Source: Thelonectria olida
Lineage: Eukaryota; Ascomycota; Sordariomycetes; Hypocreales; Nectriaceae
Direction: 5' to 3'
Assembly (NCBI GenBank): GCA_020736575.1
Contig: JAGPYM010000080.1
Span: forward strand, 1 to 64,000
DNA: 64,000 nucleotides
In this document: one piece after another, positions 49,496 to 61,646 of the stretch
Layout of the letters: each line of letters opens with the position of its first letter
Position numbering within the stretch: position 1 is the stretch's first letter
Notes under the pieces: generated by a model
What the model was told of the DNA's origin: nothing
Database searches by the model: none
The model's input: the letters and a program-made list of their open reading frames with translations, nothing else
Made by a program: the position numbers and the translations under genes

Positions 49496-50248
49496 ATGGA
49501 GAGCGAGATTGGTGCGTAATATACCTCGGTGCGGTTTGATTTGTTTAGATACCTGCCCTAATTACCTTGGAATAGGTGCAAAGACTGTGCCCACCAACCC
49601 GGCACCCGCCTACTCCAACTACCCAGCTCGTCCCACCGACCCTACCTACATCTCTTCTCCCGCCGTCCCTCACCAAGGCTTCACCCCTGCTCAACCAGCA
49701 GCTGTATATCAACAACAATCATTGCCCGTGCAATACGCAGGAACCGCACCCCAGCAGCAACAATTCTTCCCTCCGCAATATGTGACATATCCAGGGCAGC
49801 AGGGATTCGTCCCGCAGCCCATGAACGCGGCACAGGTAGTCCAGATGCCTGCCGTAAGCTCACAATACAGGACCGCGGCTCCGATTGCGGCTCTTGGCCG
49901 ATCCCCCGCTCCAGTGGACTGCCCTGGCTGTGAGCAGCGAAGCTTGACCATTACCAGCTTTTTAGTTGGCAATACCACCCAGTAAGGATATATCTGGAAG
50001 ACGCATGGGCCTGGTGTGTTTAGCTGATTGCCTTCAGTGGCTGGGCTGCTGCTCTTTGCTTTGTGTTCTGCTTGGGTTGTATTCCATACCTCTTGAACGA
50101 TTGCAAGGATGTCGAGCATAAATGCGGAAAGGTCTTGATTACCCCCCTTGAACTTGGTGTCTGTGTTTGACCTGACGTGATCCAGTGCGGTATCACACTC
50201 GCTATTTGGCACCGCAGCGGAAGTACTGAGGTTCGTTACCATGGGTAG
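49496..50248 (+). CDS. LITAF (SIMPLE-like) zinc-binding membrane-associated protein
   Basis: Four exons, 49496-49511, 49576-49981, 50038-50131 and 50186-50248, encode 192 residues. The N-terminal ~115 residues are Pro/Gln/Tyr-rich and disordered. The LITAF domain is rebuilt only by splicing: CPGC (first zinc knuckle, exon 2), a hydrophobic membrane-dipping segment WAAALCFVFCLGCIPYLL (exon 3), DCKDVEHKCGK (exon 3) joined to CGITLAIWHRSG (exon 4), giving the second knuckle HKCGKC. Family proteins sit on the cytosolic face of endosomal or plasma membranes and act in trafficking. The first exon is only 16 bp. Unspliced frames end early and would lose the second knuckle. Confidence 0.88.
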
Positions 50249-50573
50249 GTTGTCTAACGTCCGGTGCTATACACTGAGACATACTGTGGGAGGGAGGCGT
50301 CAGGATGAGAGTTGGTAGGGTTTGGGGTTGTGGTGATCGTAAATGCTTTTCATCTAAATCGGATACCTGTATCTGGGCGACGTTGTAAGTTCTATCATCT
50401 TGGAGCCTAGTCTGTAGGTCTATCTTATTAAGATAGTTTAATAAACCTTTCCTTGGTTAGGAATACTCTTAACGTTTGTTAAATAGGTATCGGCCTCGTG
50501 ATAGTTAGGTCTGAAACCCAAACAAAGCTAAGCGGCTGGACAATAAGGGTGCAACTCTCAACATGCCGAAGCC

Positions 50574-51470
50574 ATGCCCCTAAATCCCAAGCCAACTGTT
50601 GCTGATCCAACCGGCAAGTGGAACTCAGATTTGGTGGGGGAAAGTTTCTGTAGTTGGGAGCTCGTCGAGGTAAGTAAGTGGGCTTGGAGGAGAAACACGA
50701 TGTGGACGGCTGAACAGGCTGGGGAAAGGGCTGTTCCAGCGACAAGAGGTGGTCAAAGATGCCAGTGAGGCTCTGGACCATATTCTTCACGTCGGCTCGC
50801 TCAACCCCACAACCGACGCCATCCTCTGCTCCGTCCTCCTCCACTCGCATCTGGGCTTCCAGTAGCCCGCCCGTCACAGCGATCTTCGTAACGTTAACAG
50901 TTGAGCTCGCCTCGAAAACCTCCGACTCCGAGTGCGACTCTAATGGCGAGCCTGCCAAATGCCCCCAACTAAGCATTTAAAACTATCTAACAGCATGAAA
51001 CTCCTCCGCTTCGCCGTCCACATGTACCGTATTTGCTTGAGCGAGTTGTGATGAACAAGGCTACAAGATGATGCGACCACTCAGCGCAAAAACGACAACG
51101 ATGTTCACATCAGCAAGATCATTATGGTCGGCGTCTCAGCCTCCTGGAAGCAGAAGGAGGTTCAAGTAGAGTCGGAGGGCAAGACGTGGTCGACCAAGTG
51201 TGCATTTCGACCGCCTCGACCGAGCTCGATAGTTCTTCAGCAATGCTCCGCATACAGGGCCAATAAACCCGTCTTCCTCTGCGTCACGACTCTTTACGGT
51301 CGTCTACATTCCGCGTTGTTTCAACTTGCCACCCATATCCACTCGAGCCAAGGACGAGAATACTCGGATGAGAGTCGGCTCCCTTTGAGGTCGTCCGGAA
51401 CGACAAGCGACGACTCGTTAAGGGCGCATTCTCATTCATCGTCAGTAATGGTGTGCTCATGTGAGTATAG
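50574..51470 (+). pseudogene. broken coding remnant, family unknown
   Basis: Plus-strand pieces read like one protein with interruptions: EALDHILHVGSLNPTTDAIL (~50770), MKLLRFAVHMYRICLSEL (~50996) followed by stops, HISKIIMVGVSASWKQKEVQ and VESEGKTWSTKCAFRPP (~51110-51220), VFLCVTTLYGRLHSALFQLA (~51270), and in another frame VRNDKRRLVKGAFSFIVSNG (~51392). Stops and shifts prevent one frame. The minus-strand frame at 50479-50976 overlaps part of it and looks like a shadow. No domain recognised. Confidence 0.35.
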
Positions 51471-51489
51471 TGCCGCGTTCATGTGAGCC

Positions 51490-53157
51490 TTCATGTAACT
51501 GGATCTTTAGTAATGCAGAATCGCATCTCTTCCCCGCATTGATTGCATTCCCACTGAACCGGCCTGTCGGTATTGGTCTAAGGGCCTTAATTTGCAAAGC
51601 TGCGGAAGAAAGATCGCAATAAAAGCCCACCTTGCCCTATCGGTTCTCGGTCGATTTATCCGCCTTCGTCCTGGTATGCCGGCTGTCTATCGCCTTGACG
51701 ACGAGCGTCGACATGCCATATCAAATTCTCAGGCGGATACTCGAAGACTGGTAGAGTTATCTGTTATTGAGTTGACTCTGATCATTGCTCAGCCAAATTG
51801 GCGTGCCTGGTCCGGGGCATTTCTTTATTTTTCACAGTACTCTTTAAAGCAGCTTGTCATAACGAGGCTCATGCCTCAACATGAGGTCAAGTCTTTACTG
51901 ATAGATATGTACATTTTCTGTTGTTTGTATTTGGGTTTTTAGAGCACTCCCATCTCAAAAACTACGGAGAGTGAATCGAGTTTGTAACGATCTCTGCATC
52001 ATAAGATCTTGTTGTCCAGGTGTCATGATGTTAGGATCGAGTACGACCTGGGCCTCTCATTGTACGCCCAACGAGCAACTAAGCCAATACTGGCGTCATT
52101 GAACCACTTTGATCCGGGGAATTCATTAGTCTATTGTGAGGATGATGAAATGAGGGCGTGGGGCTGAGGCGACCTAATGGAGAGGTAAACAATGCGGTTC
52201 ATGATTTTGATGTCTGATACAGAGAAGTGTCATACAGAACCGGAGGATCTCGCAACCCGAACCTCGATCCACAGACCCGGGCCAAGGAGACTAGCATAAA
52301 AAGGACCTGTGCGTGACGACTTAACCCCTTGCAGTCTCTATACGTAACGAGAAGGCTAGTGCGTGTTGTCATATTGATACTTCATAGATGATAGAATAGT
52401 AGACACGCAACGATTCCGAGCTATTTAATTCTTTTTTACATAAAACCAACTAATCACCAGAGTGAGTACCGCCAGCCAGGTAGCTCACGATCCTTCACTC
52501 TCACTCACAATTATATGACCTGTGCTGTTAAGGCAGATCGACCAACCCTTAGCTCGCATATAATCAAGCCAAGTAGGATCCGCTTGCATGACAGACATGC
52601 TCTCCATCAAGTGAATAAACCGCCTTCCTACGCTGTCTTTGAAGAGAGTGCCAGAGTTCTTGTTTAATGCGGCCGACCTGGCGATCACTCTTCATCTTCC
52701 TCTGCACGGAGAATAGATCGAGACAAGTGTGTAAGAATGCGTTCTTGCTTTGCCATTCACTACTTGTATCAACGCTGGAAAGGGTCTTGCAACATAACAC
52801 CTTGCCATGGCTGAATAGACGTCGAACTCATGTCTAAGGGTGCGACGTTCTCTGTCTGTGGATGTCAACTTGGTACTTAATCGACGATAAAGCTGAATAT
52901 GTGATACAGCCAGACCTTTGGCGAATCCCGATTGATTATAAGACGAAATCTATAATATAATCTGATGCATCATACAACCTGAATATGACACAAGCTGATC
53001 TCTGAAGGAACATTCCCTATGAAAGAACACGATCCATGGTGCTGTTTAACGTATGAAAGTTCATGATAGCATGAAGCCCTTGAGACCCCTCCTTTAAACA
53101 GATATGCCGCGCATCTTCTCTCAGGCCTACCACTGGATCAACGCCTCTCTATTCTAA
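51490..53157. other. gene-poor stretch
   Basis: A plus-strand frame at 51592-51942 (116 codons) and a minus-strand frame at 52485-52688 (containing RRFIHLMESMSVMQADPTWL and DYMRAKGWSICL) read smoothly but match no family I know. The second could be the C-terminal end of a decayed gene. Confidence 0.3.
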
Positions 53158-53271
53158 TGGCCGGAATCTCACTGGCAGTCGTCCGCGTCGTGTGCTTTGC
53201 CATGATCGAGAGCAACGAAGCCATCAACAACGCCGATGAGATTTCAGCAGTCGAAGGCGTATATATATAGA
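53158..53271 (+). pseudogene. possible HpcH/HpaI aldolase fragment
   Basis: A short frame reads VVRVVCFAMIESNEAINNAD then EISAVEGVYI and stops. It resembles the strand-helix unit around the conserved (M/L)IE-x(4)-N-x-(E/D)-I-x-x-V-x-GV segment of HpcH/HpaI aldolases and citrate-lyase beta subunits. The rest of the barrel is not found downstream in any clear frame. A weak call on ~35 residues. Confidence 0.3.
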
Positions 53272-54344
53272 CAGTACAATCGACAGACTTCGCGGACTCA
53301 GTTGTAGGCGCGGTGTGTCTTGCAGTTGAGCGCCTAGAAAAGGGCAAAGGCGAACTCGGCAACAGCCTCAGCCACAGCCGTGCGTCATCCACTGCGATAT
53401 TCGCCCCGAGAACTTCCTGATGCACCAAACCTCTCTGGACTCTCTGGACATTCGTATCTGTGACTGTAGCGGCTCTTCTGCAAGGGAATAGGAGCATTTG
53501 CTTATGTTTTTAAGGCTATGTTATTGTAACCCTCACGCTCAGCAACCTTGGTAGTCTGGTGTGCTACTAATATATGGCGCGTCTCTAGCGTGATGCCTCT
53601 ATTACTGTATTTGACAGTTCTCCCAAGAACACAAGACAAAACCACCTGCTCTTTTTGTGTTCTGGATATTGCACTGAAGGTTAAACCTCGTCATCTGGTG
53701 ACCTGCGAAAAGGCCCCCAGTCGTGGCCGAGCAAGCAAGAGATCTACCTCTCCAGGGCTGAATGCGACGCCCCTCTCTAGAATCCGTTTTCAGAGGTGTA
53801 ATTCTTGGCTATGTTGGCAGGAAACTGGGGCTTGGGAGAACAACGCAGCCAACTTCCAAGTTCTAGAAAGGTGAAAGGTCCTCAAAGTGGCTGTTTGGGA
53901 CGGATGGGCAATATCCGTCACTTAAAACGGCACACTTCCCCGCATTCATTCCATATTTGTGCGTCGGTTAAGATTCCATTGCCTACTCGGTAGCTATAAA
54001 GCAATGGAGGGCAAAAGATCCTGGTCATCCCCGCAATTCGTGTATTATTAGGCATCGCTATAAGCTCAAAATCTGGCAGTTAAGTCCGTGTGACAGGGAT
54101 AAAATAGGCTTAATGGTAGGCATATTGGGAAACACGCCAATAACTTCACCCACCACGTCCCATATGCAGGACAATTGCCGGAATGTTAGCATAGATCAGC
54201 TCTGCTTATCACATGTTATGCATCTCGTACACGGCATTTCAATGTAGATATAGGGACTCGGGAGTCTGGCGCAGCCTCGGCTGTGATGTTTGTGATAGAA
54301 TGCGAGGTCGGTGGTCATTGACTTGGACCAAGACAAACCAAGGC

Positions 54345-54352
54345 TATAAATA
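54345..54352 (+). promoter_or_regulatory. TATA box of the FAD-linked oxidase gene
   Basis: TATAAATA lies 60-68 bp upstream of the ATG at 54413, a normal position for a fungal core promoter with a short leader. Confidence 0.6.
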
Positions 54353-54412
54353 CTCTCGTTAAAACTGATACTGGGCAACCCCACGGTCAGCTTTCCTCAG
54401 TCAGTGGGAATC

Positions 54413-56120
54413 ATGCACCGTCTATGCTCCCTTCTGGCTCTTGCCGCCCTCTGTGGCCTATCCTCTTCCTTCGAGTACAACACCTTTGATGGTGAAGGAC
54501 ATCCTTCTTGCTATAATGTCACTGCTGTTTACGATGCAAGGAGCGTCGATGAGATTGTAGATCTTGTCAAGGACGCGGCCAGTAAGGGTCTCCAGGTACG
54601 TGCCGGAGCGAAAGGGCATATGTGGTATGATACTCAATGCTCTGACGATGAGACCGTCATCATTCGCACCGAGTATGTAAACAACATTTGGGACTTGGAC
54701 CTTGGTGCGGGAACAGTGATGGTTGAGGCCGGGGTCACGTTTTTCCAGTTAGCTGAATACCTTCACGAGAATGGTGCCAACATTGGAACGGGTCTGGTCA
54801 ATTGGAACATCAGTCTAGGAGGAAGCATCGCCATGGGAGCACATCGAACATCTCTCAGAGAGGACGCAGTCGTCGTCGGAGGGGTACTTGCTATGGATAT
54901 CATTGACGGCAAGGGAAAAATTCGACATATTGAGCGTGATGAATCAGACGACGATTGGCTAGCGGCTTCAACCTCTCTCGGGCTACTGGGAATCATTGCC
55001 AGGATCAAAATGCAGGTGTTCCCAGAGACAAAAGTGTGGGCAATGCAGAAAACGTAAGTTGCCAGAGTTGTTCGATCTATTCTGCCGCTGATTGCAGGTA
55101 GACTGGACGAAGATGATGTCCTTAATGGAGACATCTATGGAATGATATCGCCATATCTTACAGCAAACTTTTGGGTATGTCCCCGATACTCTCACCAGGA
55201 GTAGGCATCCTAACATGAACCAAGTGGTGGCCGTATAAACGCAAGTTCCACTGGCGCTACTATGACTCCGTTCCCATAGATGAGAGCGACCAAGAGGGAT
55301 TCCAATCTACCTTCTCCATCTCTGAAATTGAGGCAGTTGCGGCACGCACGCTTCTCGATAGTGGAAAGTATCTGCCGTCTTCGAACTGGCTGGCGGAAGA
55401 AATCTTCTTTGGCCTGTGGGAAAAGCCCAACTTTCACGACAAATCCACCAACGAAGAAATAAAGGAGTGGCCAGTGTACGGATACAACTACGATGTCCTC
55501 ATTGGAGGGCTGTATCCTGACCAAAAGCCGGAATGGGACTACAATCTCCGCGGATACACTCTGGAGCTAGCATTCCCCGTCACGCGAGCAAACGAGATGT
55601 TCAAGAGAGTCCGCGCGCTGTTTGATGCCGAGGCAAAGAAATTGATCTTCATGACCTCGACTTACAGAAGCGGCATCAATATTAAATTCAGCAAACCGCA
55701 TTACGATTTCCTTGGCCAGTCGACCTACGACACCGCAGATGGCCAAGACTGGAGCAAGGGCGCCGTCATGTTTGACTTTCCCTCGTACCGACCAACCGTC
55801 GGTGACCACAAGAGATACAATGAAGAGTTCTGTAAGTTTACCACGTGAAATACAGAAACATGCTGATCGAGTAGACATCAACCTCGCCAACACATTGGTG
55901 AACGAGTTCCCCTGCAGGCCTCATTGGACAAAGAACACTCGGGATGTATTCAAGAGATCGGTCAAGAATTTGGATCCAGAGGTATGTGCCACAAATTGAA
56001 CAAGAGCTCAGCGGTTGACAAGTGTAGAATCTGGCCCGGTTTAAGGCTGTGAAGGAGAAATTTGATCCTGATGGTATCTATAGGAGCGTGGTCGGCGAGA
56101 TTCTAGGCATGTACGACTGA
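54413..56120 (+). CDS. secreted FAD-linked oxidase (PCMH/FAD_binding_4, sugar-lactone oxidase-like)
   Basis: Exons 54413-55053, 55102-55174, 55225-55831, 55875-55981 and 56028-56120 encode 506 residues; an in-frame ATG at 54404 adds three residues. A signal peptide (LCSLLALAALCGLSSSF) is followed by the PCMH-type FAD domain: VTAVYDARSVDEIVDLVKDA, VRAGAKGHMWYDTQ (His in the GHxW site, a candidate for flavin attachment), VMVEAGVTFFQLAEYLHENG, NWNISLGGSIAMGAHRTS. The C-terminal half, with ...PHWTKNT and FDPDGIYRS near the end, resembles aldonolactone-oxidase-type enzymes. It should oxidise a sugar, lactone or alcohol outside the cell and release H2O2. The second exon starts after GTAG at 55098-55101, not at the nearer CAG, because only that choice avoids a stop. 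The 54763-55134 minus frame is a shadow. Confidence 0.87.
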
Positions 56121-57096
56121 GGCCAGGCTCGGCACTTCAGTACCCCGCGTCTTCTACCAGACGTCTGGAGAACCGGATGGGCTTTTCCGGAGATCCCCGC
56201 GCACGAAGAGTCGTTCTATCAAACGTCACTCCAAGACATACATGGCCAATCGGTGGGATTAGCACGGACTTGAGGCTGTTCCGGCAGCCGTGGTTCCCCG
56301 CATCTGGGCGTCGCTGCTTGAGCTACCCAGAGGCACTCTTTATTTTTATGTGAAGGCAATGGCTATTATTGGTCTTTTGAACATGTTGTGATAACATGTG
56401 AGCACTTGAGTATTCTTCCCCTGTTTCTTCCTGACCATGCCGTATCACTATCCCATTCCTGGTCAACATTCCGTGCGGCATGTTCATTGAAGTACTCATG
56501 ACCACGTTCTAGAGGTAATGCCAATGTACGGATTAAAACTTCCCTGATTCAGTTTGGTTCAGGCCTTTTTAGCGCAACTAACTGGTCGTCATACACGTCC
56601 CAAGGACCTTTAATAACGAGGCTGGATTCTTGCGGCTTGCCATGATCTGATCGAGGTGAGAAAGGAAAGAGTTAAAATCACCTTAAAAGAGGCAACTTTT
56701 ACGTCTGAATCCGGATAGAGTAAGCAGATAGGCAATTCTCACGGATACTGATGAGCGAATAAGTTGAAGGGCATCATCTCTTACGCCGAGGATAACTGAT
56801 CGGACCCGATCTAACTGCAAACAGCTCGCGGCAGCCTCGGAGTTCGGCGGAATGCACCAATGACTCTTGGCCTGGTGGCAAGGCGAATTTGGTCTCCAAA
56901 CTTGCCCGATCGCGATAAGTGCCACCGATTTCCAGATCAGGCAAGTTTTTAGGCCCGACTCGTGTGTGAGACTACAAGTGTGCGTCTCTGTGCCTCCTGG
57001 ACGCAGCTCAAATATCTGTTGAGTGACTGTAAACACACTGGACATTATCCTCGACTCATTCTACCACGACACTGGAGCGTTACGATTCTTAGAACT
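56121..57096. other. intergenic between the FAD oxidase and the HODM-like gene
   Basis: Nothing coding recognised; the minus-strand frame at 56683-57045 has no domain. The last ~150 bp should contain the promoter of the next gene. Confidence 0.4.
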
Positions 57097-58588
<1,492 letters not shown>

Positions 58589-58616
58589 TTAAGGTGAATT
58601 CAAGGGCCTTTTATGA

Positions 58617-58856
58617 CGAATCAAGGAGAAACTTCAAGAAACGATCGCAAAGGCCGGGGAACCACATAAAAAAGTGAGGGCTGGCCGGTTGGCAATTGAC
58701 GTTTTACGATGGTTGTTACCCATCACGCAGAAGGGAGAATTCAATCCAGAATGCGAGTTTAGATGCGACGATAACAATCCTTTGAAAATGTACTGCATTC
58801 ATGATTTATCTACCATCATGATGGATTATCCCGCTACACCTGTATCGACCTCCTAG
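58617..58856 (+). pseudogene. coding remnant, family unknown
   Basis: An open stretch without a convincing start reads IKEKLQETIAKAGEPHKKVR, AGRLAIDVLRWLLPITQKGE and CEFRCDDNNPLKMYCIHDLS. Amino-acid composition and smoothness suggest former coding sequence, perhaps the C-terminal end of a lost gene. It starts 28 bp after the HODM-like stop but in a different frame. No domain recognised. Confidence 0.35.
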
Positions 58857-60233
58857 CACTTGATCATGGCGACTGTAGAAGCCGGCTCTCCGATACTACA
58901 ATCTAGTCGGGTTATGCGAGTGATTCAGACATGAAGGGTCAACTTACTCTTTCTCTCGCAGACCACATAGCAAACAGTGCATGAGAAGAGAATGCCAACC
59001 AAGACGACTGACGCCTAATTCATCTATACAGCTGTAACTGACAAGGCAGTGGGCATACTGAAAAGAACCATTTGGAATAAAATCCAAATCACAGTAACCA
59101 CGTCGCATGTAGTACAGAGGTAACGTGCCATCGTCCTCGGATAAGATGGCGGCCAAACTATGAAAGAGTGACCCTAGATTACGCATCTTGGGCGCGCCTC
59201 AGCTTTCAGTGAATTAGATCGAAATTCACTCGAATACATAGTGAATGATACATATATAATGAATTCCAACTCATGCAATAAGAAAACCTGCTTCATGAAA
59301 AATCATAGGGATAGAATTGGCATGGATGTTGCGCGTAAACTCGTCGACGTCAATATACAATGAGAATAAGGTCCCCACAAACGGGTTAGGGGAATATTAC
59401 TTTCCTTTAGTTGCTCATCTTGTATTGGCATGAGACGCATGTTCTGCCCCTTGGCACTATGAAGCAGTCGAGATGGGTATCATAGCCTAACGCCTTGGAC
59501 AGACTCGGACGATCGACAATCTGCTGGGTTCGCGCAGTCACAACGACCGTCGCCATCACAAAGGAGGGCATTCAGGGTGGCCAGGGAAGCCAGGGTGTCA
59601 GTGATGGCAATGGGGGCAATGTCTATGGCTGCACGCCGTGCACCGCCGAGAGCAGCTCTGCGGGTTGCAATAAAGCCGTGACTGCACGACTTTTGACCAT
59701 GGGACGATTTCAGATTTACAAGGGAAATAGTTACTCTCTTGTCGGTTGAATTGATTGATGTACGTTTGGGAGGTGTCATGGTGTTGTAGAGTGAGCTGGC
59801 CACTTCCGTAAGAGAAATGACTGCAGAAGAGTCTCAGTAGTGGAGATTGCGACCTGAAGGGAGCTTATAATAAAAATTGCAAAAGACCAGTATGAAGCAA
59901 AAGAATCTTCGTGTTCTTTATTCATCAAGTTAGTGCACTGACTAGATTCAACCTTGGCCACATTGACCCGCAGGGCTTTCTTGCCTTGTCGCACCCTCCC
60001 ACGCCTTCGAGTCAGCTCCAGCCCGTATCTTCAAGTTTAACTTGTCTCTGTGGAAGTTTTAGTTCCGAAGATAGATATATTGGTACGAAAAAGAGTTCAA
60101 TGAACAAGATATGCCTCCATTCGCTATCCCCCATTTGCCCAACAACCAGCAGCACTCTTCATCACTACATCTTCTTGCGCCTAAGACGAACCCCAACTCC
60201 TTGAAATCTCTTCACGTGGGATGCCCTCTTCTC
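58857..60233. other. intergenic, no gene recognised
   Basis: Short frames only. A plus-strand frame at 59495-59749 has a brief Gly/Gln-rich, collagen-like run but no other support. The region next to 60234 is the 3' side of the gasdermin-like gene. Confidence 0.4.
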
Positions 60234-61226
60234 TCACAGGCGCTTTTCAGCCCTGCTGAATGCCTCCCAATATGGTTCGTCAACGGGATCGTCCGCCTCA
60301 TCTGGCATTTCCTCAGGTCCACGCATCTTCACAATAGCGCCTTCAACATCTGAGTCTGCTCGAACTCCCGCAGACGGTAACGTAATGTCTGCACGAAGCT
60401 GAATGGTCTGCAGTGGCGCTGCTTCTTGCGTCGCTAGTTTTTTTATGTACTCGGCATCCAGTTGTTGAAACCGCGCTGCCCATACACTAGGCCCCGGCAT
60501 GCGAATGTCGACGTCAAGTGTCTTGCCGCCCTCAAACGGCCCAATGGTAAAGCCCAGAGGGATCGCGGCCACGGGGACGGCGGCGCCGATGGTGAAGGAA
60601 CCTGATTTACCACCGGATATCTTGGCCTGAACGTTTCGGAGCTCGTATACTCCCGTGACGCAGTATATCTTGGGCTTACAGAGTGTGACCTTCTTCCACA
60701 CCAAATAAGCGCTTCTGGCCACGGTGAGCCATCTAGCCAGGGCATCTCGTGTCTCGGGCGCTTTCATGACTCTCTCAAGGAAGAATGCTTCCGGGCTTTT
60801 CGGATCCTTAAAATCAATACCACAACTGGACTTTATCGGGTGACTCACTGTTTCAAGGTAACACGGCGTCCGCTTTCAGCGACAATGATCTTGCTTCGTT
60901 GCCTTGCAAGTTCAATGTTCATCTTGGCCATCTCGATGGCTTCGATTCCGAATCCAAACTTCCGGCCAGATTTAGGAGTAAAAGAGCCACTGATCGGCTG
61001 TGAGAAGACCAGTTCGGTGTTTCCAAGATCGTCCTCGCTAGACATGTTAGCATGCTCTGGTCGAAGGCATCACACTGGGTCCCGGAATGTACCTCAATCT
61101 CGGGAAAGTGCAAAACCGAACATCGGGTTGGGCATAATTGCCATATACAAGCGTGCCAAGCGTAAGCTGGTCTAGGTGGTAACCCGTTCCATAGAGGTAA
61201 AAGGTTGGCTCGTCTTTGGGAGACAT
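60234..61226 (-). CDS. small protein with gasdermin-like features
   Basis: Exons 61226-61093, 61037-60849 and 60795-60234 give 294 residues; introns carry a GCTAAC branch site (first) and a GTGAGT donor (second). The start MSPKDEPTFYLYGTGYHLDQ leads into an alternating strand pattern. Residues ~151-216 read IYCVTGVYELRNVQ, a Gly-rich amphipathic hairpin region (GSFTIGAAVPVAAIPLGFTI), then VWAARFQQL. Order and spacing resemble the pore-forming domain of gasdermins, where a YxVTxV strand, long amphipathic hairpins and a final (V/L)AFRV-like strand occur. A ~75-residue charged tail follows, as in fungal gasdermin-like proteins that are activated by cleavage of a short C-terminal piece. Genomic context, head to head with a TPR/CHAT-type gene, supports this. 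No signal peptide. The family call is inference from pattern and context; a different fungal-specific family is possible. Confidence 0.5.
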
Positions 61227-61646
61227 TTTGCAGGCTTATGGAGAGTGACGGTCCGATATTGTTACAATGGACGGCTAGTTAGTTAATAAATGGATGGTTT
61301 GGTAAGGTCTGCGAGGAAGCAGGCCAGCCCCCAGTCGAAAGGCGAACCCTAGCTCTGTGCAGTGATGCCCAAATAGCAAAGTTCGGCGCTTGCCATGGAG
61401 AGCTTTTAGGCCAATCGAGCTTCTGCATGTTGAACAGCTCCTTTTGCATGTGACAATGTGCAATGTGCATCCCATGACAATCCTCCTACGTCACCCAGGC
61501 CAGCCACTCGCCGGCAGTTCAACACTGCAGAACATCTCTTTGGTACCTGGGAACTGGCCAAACAAGAGTGAATTTATCACCTAATCAAGAGTCAAGAGTT
61601 CACGAACTCGACCTCCCGATATTCGCACCAAACCGACACTCCTACA
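61227..61646. promoter_or_regulatory. shared divergent promoter of the gasdermin-like and TPR genes
   Basis: 420 bp separate the two ATGs. It contains CCAAT (61411-61415) and a CRE/ATF-type TACGTCA (61488-61494), both upstream of each gene, plus near-direct repeats of TGTGACAATGTG/CAATGTGCAT at 61450-61470. The layout suits co-regulation of the pair. Confidence 0.45.

Noticed and set aside
50479..50976. 165-codon minus-strand frame
   Set aside because: No domain; overlaps a plus-strand stretch with better protein character.
53138..53497. 119-codon minus-strand frame
   Set aside because: Composition is Thr/Ala/Arg shadow-like and the opposite strand carries the aldolase-like segment.
59495..59749. 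collagen-like Gly-rich frame
   Set aside because: Only two or three Gly-X-Y triplets, no signal peptide, no homologous context.
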